From Daucus carota subsp. sativus (taxonomy: Eukaryota > Streptophyta > Magnoliopsida > Apiales > Apiaceae), in contig NC_030384.2 in the NCBI RefSeq assembly GCF_001625215.2, forward strand, positions 29,252,527-29,316,526: 64,000 bases of DNA, written 5' to 3'. Positions 57,047 to 64,000 of this stretch are shown here, piece after piece. Below the pieces are notes generated by a model. The model ran no database searches. It saw only the letters and a program-made list of their open reading frames with translations, and was not told where the DNA came from. Position 1 is the first letter of the stretch; every line of letters begins with the position of its first letter. A program made the position numbers and the translations under genes.

Positions 57047-60000
57047 ATGGAAGCATCTGGTCATAGTTCAGACGCCCCTCCTTCCCCTTCTTCTGCTAGT
57101 TCTAGTCCAGGAAGCACCTTCCGCTTTACTGCTTCCAACTTTTTTCGATCCCCCATGTCCTCATTCTTGGAATACTCTGGTGTTCTGCACAATTACCCTC
57201 ATTATAATTCTATTAGTGCACCCGCTCCACGCCTGGAAGAATCTGTTCCGGTGGTGTCTCCAACACTCAGCAATGCAAGCCGTAGCAGCAATGGGGAAGT
57301 TTCAATTAGGATTATCAGTGCAGGTGAGCAAGAGGAGAATCAGACAATTCAAAGTGCCTCGCCTTCACCAGTCGTTCACCATGTTGCCTCAACGACAGCA
57401 GCCTCTGCCAGTGATCAAGAACTGGATCATTCAATTGCAACAGCAGCTTCTGTTGCGTCTTTGGCCTCAGCAGCTTTGAATGTTCATACAAATTCTGCGA
57501 CTGATCCCTCACCCACTGAGCGTGATCCTGTGAATGCAAATCCCAATGCACAACCAACGGATGCTGCTGCCCTTAATCATACTACAGATTCTTCTTACCA
57601 GAGATATGATATACATCAGGCTGCTAGATGGATTGAACAAGCTCTTCCATTCTCTATGCTTTTGTTACTCGTTTTCATTCGCCAGCATTTGCAAGGTATT
57701 GTTTTCAATGACCTATTTGATAACGTTTCAAGTAATTATTAGCTTAGTTTTATGCTTGGTCTCTTATGCCATTTTGTTGACTTAAATGTTCTCAGAATTG
57801 TGCCACTGAGTTTCACATATTTCCTACAAAAGCCAGTGTTGTAAAATAGAATCTGTTTGCATATTTACATAATCTTCTAATAATCTATTGGTTACGCCAT
57901 TATTAAAATGGCTTGCAGGCTTCCTTCTTACAATCTGGGTGGCTGCCTTTATGTTCAAGTCTAATGATATTCTACGAAAGCAGACAGCTCTAAAGGTGTA
58001 TTAGTTACCCGTATTCCTTTACAAGCAAGTTTGTTTATATAAACTTTTTAAGTGTCAACAAACTGAAACAATAATCTTAGATGTAACTACTGTCTGCAGG
58101 GAGAGAGGAGATATTCAACTTTATTTGGCATCTCTTTTGTGTTCATCCTACATGTGACAATCGTATATTGGTGGTATTGGACTGACCTTTGGTATTCGTT
58201 AGCTATGATTCCCCCAAAAGCTAATCCACCCTTTTGGAATGCTATTTTCATCATTATGGTGAATGGTGAGTTCTTGTTATTATCTATGTCACAATCAGGA
58301 ACTGTGGATTTACAATCATTACATAGTAAAGGAGCAAAAGACCTCTTAAATAAGTAGGTCTAAGCACTAATGATAACAGTGATTACTATTTGAGAGCCTT
58401 CTCAATCTATAACTGCATCCCATTGTTCTTTATGATTAACCCTTGTTAAGCTTTACTTGCTTTTGGCCGCCACCAACGTTCTAAAGACATCAACTTCAGT
58501 TTGAATCTAGTGGACCTTCTTCGTCGAATGTTTGAGACAATAGTAGAAATGCAACAGCATTTGTACTTGCATTTCATCATCATAACTTTGACTCTACATA
58601 CCCGTAGACATATCTGATTGGTGGTTTCTTACCGCGATGAGACTATAAGTGAGTACTAATGATGCATTAAATGTGGTCCAAACAATATGGGTGCTATGTT
58701 TCTTTGCAAAATAAGAGGCTTTTTCTTTCAACACATCAAACATGTTCCCAGTTTCTCCCAGGACGGGTGAAATTTGTATATTCGCAACTCAATAGATGAT
58801 ATGATCATAAAATTTGTTTTCTTTTCCCCTCAGATGCATTGGTTCGTCAGGCAGCAATGGTTATCAAGTGCATTATACTGATGTGCTATAAAAATAGCAA
58901 GGGTAGAACATACCGGAAGCAGGTGAGGCAATATAAACTAAGTTCAAAGAAACAAAAAGTAATTATGTTATCATCACCCAAACTAAGAGTAAAATATCAT
59001 AAAAAAATAATCCTGCACAAATTTTACCTCTTCATAGTTTCTATTCCTTTTCTAACTGTAAACTGATATTTAAGGGGCAAATGTTGACTCTGGTCGAGTA
59101 TCTTGTACTGCTGTACCGTGCTTTGCTTCCGGCTCCAGTTTGGTATCGTTTCTTTTCAAACAAGGAATATGGAAGCCTCTTTTCATCTATAATAGCTGGG
59201 CTGTATTTGACTTTTAAGCTCATATCTATTGTCGAGAAGGTATGATTCTCCATTGTTTAATTTGATATATATAGAGTGATCTTTGTCTTATATATTTTTG
59301 CTCTTGATTAATTATATCTGTTCTGGAAATACAAAAAGTTAGGTAGCTAATGTCAAATAATTTCTACTATATCCTTCTATGAGTTTTTTCAGGTTCAATA
59401 TCTCTTTGCTTCTTTGAGGGCTTTGTCTCGCACAGAGATTCAGTATGGAACTTATGCTACATCTGAGCAGGTGTGCTACTGTCTTCTGTCGGATAAGACC
59501 ACTTATGTTCTGTTCCCCAAATTAGTTGCTATTTCATTATCTAATTCAATATGATACTAAAATTCTCTATACGGTATCAATCTGCTGATGGTAGAAAATA
59601 GGAGCTAAGAACACTATAGTACAAAGCAGTATTTAATTTCTTTACATTTACTAGTTAACAGAACTTGGAGGATCTAATATAGTATTCAGATTGCTGGAGA
59701 AAATTATAATATCAATTTTCTGGCGACAATGGCCATTGATCCCTACTTGTGTATGTCGTCGAAGTATTACTTCCCTTATGCTATCACTTGATACAGGTCA
59801 GTGAATCTGGAGATTTGTGTGCTATCTGCCAGGAAAAGATGCACTCCCCAGTCTTGCTACGTTGTAAACACATATTTTGCGAAGACTGTGTCTCTGAGTG
59901 GTTAGTTATAAAGCTTTTTACCTGTATTTAGATCTCTGTTACATGTGCCTTTAATAGTTAAGTACATCTTCAGAAGACCTAATGCTTGGTTCTCTAGAAT

Positions 60001-60239
60001 GTCTACACAATAAAGAAGAATTGATCACATCACCAGCATTGTTTCTTTTGGATTGTGTGAAAAATGGACCATAATTATCTCATGCTTATATAAACTTTAT
60101 TAAATATAGTGACGGATTGTTTTGAAATTTCAGGTTCGAGAGAGAAAGAACGTGTCCCCTATGCAGGGCTTTGGTGAAACCTGCAGAACTAAGATCATTT
60201 GCCGATGGATCAACGAGTCTATTCTTTCAACTATCCTGA
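57047..60239 (+). CDS. RNFT1/2-like multi-pass membrane RING-finger protein
   Basis: Eight exons: 57047..57695, 57919..57995, 58100..58265, 58834..58922, 59075..59239, 59393..59470, 59797..59900 and 60134..60239. All phases join, giving 477 aa. The start is the ATG at 57047. Residues 1-190 are Ser/Ala/Thr-rich and disordered. Several hydrophobic segments follow ([78 protein letters not shown]), then a C-terminal C3HC4 RING: C416-x2-C419, C431-x-H433, C436-x2-C439, C450-x2-C453. This matches RNFT-type E3 ligases; mammalian RNFT1 acts in ER-associated degradation, so an ER membrane ligase is inferred. The orthology call is by architecture. Confidence 0.9.
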
Positions 60240-61567
60240 AATTGCTCCGGATCTCAGAAAAATGTTACATGTGAGGACTTCCTCTGAATTACACTTCTCT
60301 TGAACATCACATCATGTAGTAACCTGAAGTGATGTACAACTTTTGTTGGTTTAAACAATAGTCAAGTGTAAATTGATTTGTATATTGCACTATATCTGTG
60401 CTATAAGTAAATGTTCATCCTTGTATCTTTGATGATTAAAAAGGATAAGTTTGTGTATTACTATTTATAAATTGTATTTATGTTAGTTTCTTTAATTTGT
60501 TTTGAATCCGATGATACTAGGTGCATTAAACTTTGAGAATTACTTCACTGTCTTCTGATTGTCGATGCTGCAATTTCTTTGTATTCGATTATCTGTGGAT
60601 TCATAAATTGCTACTGTACTTTTAAGAAAATGGAGGTTTGTTTCTGGATAGTACACTGTTAAAACCTGTTATTAGATCGAAAGTTTGAATGAAAAAATGT
60701 ATTAATAATTAGTATCGGTTTAGTGGTATCTCTCTCGCTCTCTTTACGGGATGTCAAGGGTTCGAACCTTGTCTAAGACAAGCCGTGAGTATGTCTGTCT
60801 TAAGTTATTAAAAAGAAAAAAAGTATCTAAATCTCTTGCATCTATGTAGTCTAGAGTCTATTGCTCCACAATTGCCCTGGCAAACACTTTATTTATGATT
60901 TATAAAGGGGTTTTAACTCTTTGATCCCTTAACTATGTCTATTTTGACACATGAACCCTTAAAATAAAAACTCATACTTCCTTATCCTTTATGTTTGTTC
61001 TTTGTACAACTCAACCCTTTATGTTTATACTTTTGTACAGTCTGACCCTTTTATGATTTGTGATTGAAGAGTCATTTTGTTTAAAAAAATTGAGAAATTC
61101 ATCGATTTCGTCCAAATTCAACCAGAGGCACTAGGCGCAAAATTGAAATAAATTTAAGATAAAAAGTTGAAATGCACAGCGAGTACAATTAACTACTTAA
61201 GGGGGACAGATTTATGCTAACTATTATTTAGGGTTTATGTGTTCATTTGAAAAAGAACCAGATGTTTCAAGTCATCGGATCAGTGTAGGTTGATTTAAAG
61301 TGTTTAGATAATGTAATCCAAGTGGCCTGGAACTCTCTACCAGGACTTTGATATGATGAGTTTGCCAAAATTGAGGGTCAACAATCAAATTCCTTCGGAG
61401 AAAGAGCAGCTCTTCTTTTACTTCAAGAATTGACCAGAAGGTTAACAAACAATCATGCACAGAATTTGCTAAAAGGAAGGTAAATACCAGTGCAACTGTC
61501 AAGCATGCTCCATCCCTAAGAAATAAACTAAACTATATAACTCGTAATACTACAAGGATAATTAAAA
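60240..61567. other. Spacer between convergent genes, with a SINE-like insertion
   Basis: Contains both 3' UTRs. The only recognisable element is the SINE-like sequence at 60713-60830. The open frame at 61272-61502 (minus) resembles no family and may lie in the 3' UTR of the coiled-coil gene. Confidence 0.45.
60713..60830 (+). mobile_element. tRNA-derived SINE-like sequence
   Basis: An A-box (ggtttagtggta) and a B-box (gggttcgaacctt) lie about 35 bp apart, followed by an A-rich tail (attaaaaagaaaaaaag). A possible short duplication AGTATC lies on both sides. It is not a tRNA, because no cloverleaf can be drawn. Confidence 0.55.
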
Positions 61568-64000
61568 TTAGGTAGAATAAGTATTTGGTTTTGCTGTTGC
61601 AGTTTCTGGAGAAGAAACTGGACTAGTGGAATCTAGAGGGGCTTCATTCCCTACTACTTCTGTTACTGCTTGCAACTGTAAAGGACCAAGGGAGCTTTTA
61701 TTGGAAACCATAGAGGTTCTGGATGGTGATCTCTCAGGTGTTGGGGATCGATGTGATGGTGGGGAAAGAGAAGGCCTTCTAGAGATACCAGGTACGGGGT
61801 AAACCTCTTCAACGCCTTCATCCAGATACACAAAATCCTGCATTGTTAGTTGGTGAAATTCAACAACTTCCCTCAAGAAGCGATTCTCACGAGCATAAAG
61901 AGAATTTTCATGGGCCAGACGAGCCTTTTCTGCCAAAAGTGTCTCAAGTTGAAGACGAATCTGAGATCACAACACATACCATGTTCAATATTATTTATTA
62001 GCCTATGGCATATTACCTAGAAGCTCATATAACAAGAAAGTTAAAGCATTCAAGATTCATCTTTTGAGTTAGAGTGCCGATAATTAGCCAGATCTAAGAT
62101 AAATAATCATAACTACATTCTCCGTATGTTAAGAAAAAAACACGAACTCTAAAGCATGTACATATATACCATGTCATCGTCAGCAGGGTGATCACCCTTG
62201 TCAAAAGCCTCTCTTAGCATTTTATTTTCTTCTTCTAGTTGAGCACACCGTTGCTTAGAGAAAGCTAGATCTGATTTGACATTTTTCAGCTCCCTAAGTA
62301 GTAGTTTTGCCTTTGCAGCTGTTGCCATTGCCACCTATAAAACCAAAATAAATTCTATTATCGTGTTTTCCTAGCAAAGGAGAAATAAGCTGGTGGTGCT
62401 CAAGATAAATTACTAAATAGCTGCATCTGATAGGCCTACGAGTAAACTTGACAGAAGGACCTGATCTATCCTAAATTAGAGACTCTAATCGTGCTTCCTT
62501 AAGCATCTAAGCACTAGATCCACATAGATCTGGCCATTGCATTTAAGTGCAAATTTTACTACAGAACGCCCCGAATAACATTGCTGATGGTTTCCATTTA
62601 CTTGGTTAAAATCTGCTCTGGACTCTAAAATTGTGGAGGCAAAAAGCGTAATTTCACATTAGAAAATCTTACATCGCGAGATGCCTTGATTTGAGTTTGT
62701 TGATTTGACTGCACCCGTGGTTGTGCAGAGTTTATCAGTGGTTCCTGCTTAGGTATGCCTGATGCCTGACTATTTCCCTCTAAATCGCTTCCTTTTCTCC
62801 TAATTTGCATACTCCGTGATTGTTGAAGAATATCTGGAGACTTCTTTTCCACCTTACTTCGACCTTCCTGAAAAGGAAGACATATGTGCAAGATTGTTTA
62901 TGTTTCTAGACTTCAGAAACTATTTGGAGTTTGATCTGTACATCATTGAAAGAATTAATATATGACAAGACTCTAATAAATAACAGCTCAAGAAAATTGA
63001 TTGGTCTATCTTCTGAGATTCAAATGTTTACCTCCAAGGCATTTCCAGTGGTACCACTAAATTGATTAAATGAGGATGTCAGTGCATCTAAGCCTTTCCG
63101 AAGAGAAGGATTGTCCACTGGTTTCGACCTCTCATTTGATAGACGTGAATGATAATACTGATATCCCAAAAGAAAAGACGGGGCATTAAATTTAAAATGA
63201 AATACATGTTCCCAAACGCAATCTAATAGAAATCTTACGCATTAGTGAATGAACTAATGATCATGATCAGTTGTTAACATTTTGTTAACAAAATCATAGT
63301 CAGAAACACAGAAGTATTCACCTGGTCATTTGTCAAGTAAGTAGAGTTATATGCCATCTGATTAGGCCTCGAATAGTGTCTAGGACTGGTATCTTCTTCA
63401 AGAACTGATTTAGCTGTCCTTGCAAGAACATTCCAGAACCCTCCTGCTTGATCATTTGTAGTTTTTAATGATCTATAATCATAGGTAGGCCCCTATCATT
63501 TACATATCAGAAGATAAAGGAGTGATTAAAACAGCTTCAAAACTGATATTTAGCCAGAAATTCATAAGCTTTGTAAGTAAACAACCATAATTCTTGTTCT
63601 TTTCCTTGAAACCTGTCATGTAGATTTAAACCAAAACTCAATCCCACAAAACCTTATTTTTTTCGTGATTCTTTATCTTTCGTTAAGGTCAGTGACAGAA
63701 ATTTAAATACTCAAGCACAGAGACCTCTCTTGCATCCTTTCTTTCACTTCATTCAACATTCCATTCATTCTAACCAAATGCAAATGAGAATCTAAGGCCT
63801 TGATTGTCGAATATTACAACTTCATAATTTCCTAATTAAAAAAAAATGACAGCAAAAAAACAACGCGCACATTTAAAGAAAAATTACTAGTAAAGACAAG
63901 AAATGAACACCTGAGGTGATCGAGGAGAATAAGAAGAATCAGAGCGAGCCGCTATGAAGGCCTGAGCCGCGAGAGATGAGGAGGAGGAGGAAGAGGAGGT
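61568..64000 (-). CDS. Plant coiled-coil protein of unknown function (5' end outside window)
   Basis: Six exons are visible on the minus strand: 63911..64000 (cut by the window edge), 63322..63492, 63032..63157, 62673..62867, 62170..62334 and 61568..61960. All are in phase 0 and together give 379 aa. The N-terminal part seen is Ser-rich, then [20 protein letters not shown], followed by [18 protein letters not shown]. Two coiled-coil segments follow ([19 protein letters not shown]...[10 protein letters not shown] and [31 protein letters not shown]). The C-terminal 90 residues are Ser/Pro-rich and probably disordered. The layout recalls a plant-specific coiled-coil family, but I cannot name it and infer no activity. 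The start codon lies beyond 64000. Confidence 0.8.

Noticed and set aside
60713-60830. Possible tRNA gene because of the B-box-like gggttcgaacc
   Set aside because: No acceptor stem or anticodon arm can be formed, and an A-rich tail is present; a tRNA-derived SINE fits better.

Overview
This is a window of plant nuclear DNA, most likely from a eudicot. The evidence is AT-rich intergenic DNA, GT-AG introns, and plant-type gene families: h-type thioredoxin, an NPH3/RPT2-like BTB protein, GRAS-LISCL, a VSP-like acid phosphatase and plant HAKAI. The intergenic space is full of Helitrons, hAT and Harbinger MITEs, SINE-like pieces and Ty1/copia remnants. I cannot name the species from sequence alone.

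Layout. (1) 1.47-4.14 kb, minus strand: a membrane-type thioredoxin h. (2) 5.8-11.15 kb, minus: a basic Pro/Ser/Arg-rich protein of the BPP type (567 aa, five exons). (3) 11.2-19.4 kb: intergenic, with an 860-bp foldback element and several MITEs. (4) 19.5-20.5 kb, plus: a HAD-class acid phosphatase/VSP-like protein. (5) 21.2-23.85 kb, minus: an NPH3/RPT2-like BTB protein of four exons. (6) 26.87-46.58 kb: a tandem segmental duplication. (7) 49.1-56.9 kb: intergenic, with a diverged triplicated block, a near-perfect palindrome, a minisatellite and a copia fossil. (8) 57.0-60.2 kb, plus: an RNFT-like membrane RING protein (477 aa, eight exons). (9) 61.6-64.0 kb, minus: a plant coiled-coil protein that runs off the window.

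The duplication is the main feature. One ancestral unit held eIF3i (minus), a short HAKAI-like RING/C2H2 gene (plus) and the 3' end of a GRAS gene (minus). It is now present as unit A (about 26,865-35,642) and unit B (about 35,643-46,579). The A/B junction joins the middle of the GRAS gene to a copia fragment across the bases TGC. GRAS-A is therefore a 5'-truncated, frameshifted pseudogene, while GRAS-B is whole. Both eIF3i copies and both HAKAI-like copies are open. The copies carry different later insertions: a Helitron in A, and two hAT elements and a Harbinger element in B. One hAT lies between the TATA box and the start codon of eIF3i-B, probably in its 5' leader exon.

The intact GRAS-B protein (1,077 aa) has its N-terminal LISCL motif region repeated six times, about 100 aa each, with odd and even repeats of two alternating types. 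The HAKAI-like proteins (169 aa) keep the RING and C2H2 fingers but lack the long tail of canonical HAKAI. These two features are the strongest candidates for new biology. Nothing here resembles a bacterial-style operon or a CRISPR array.
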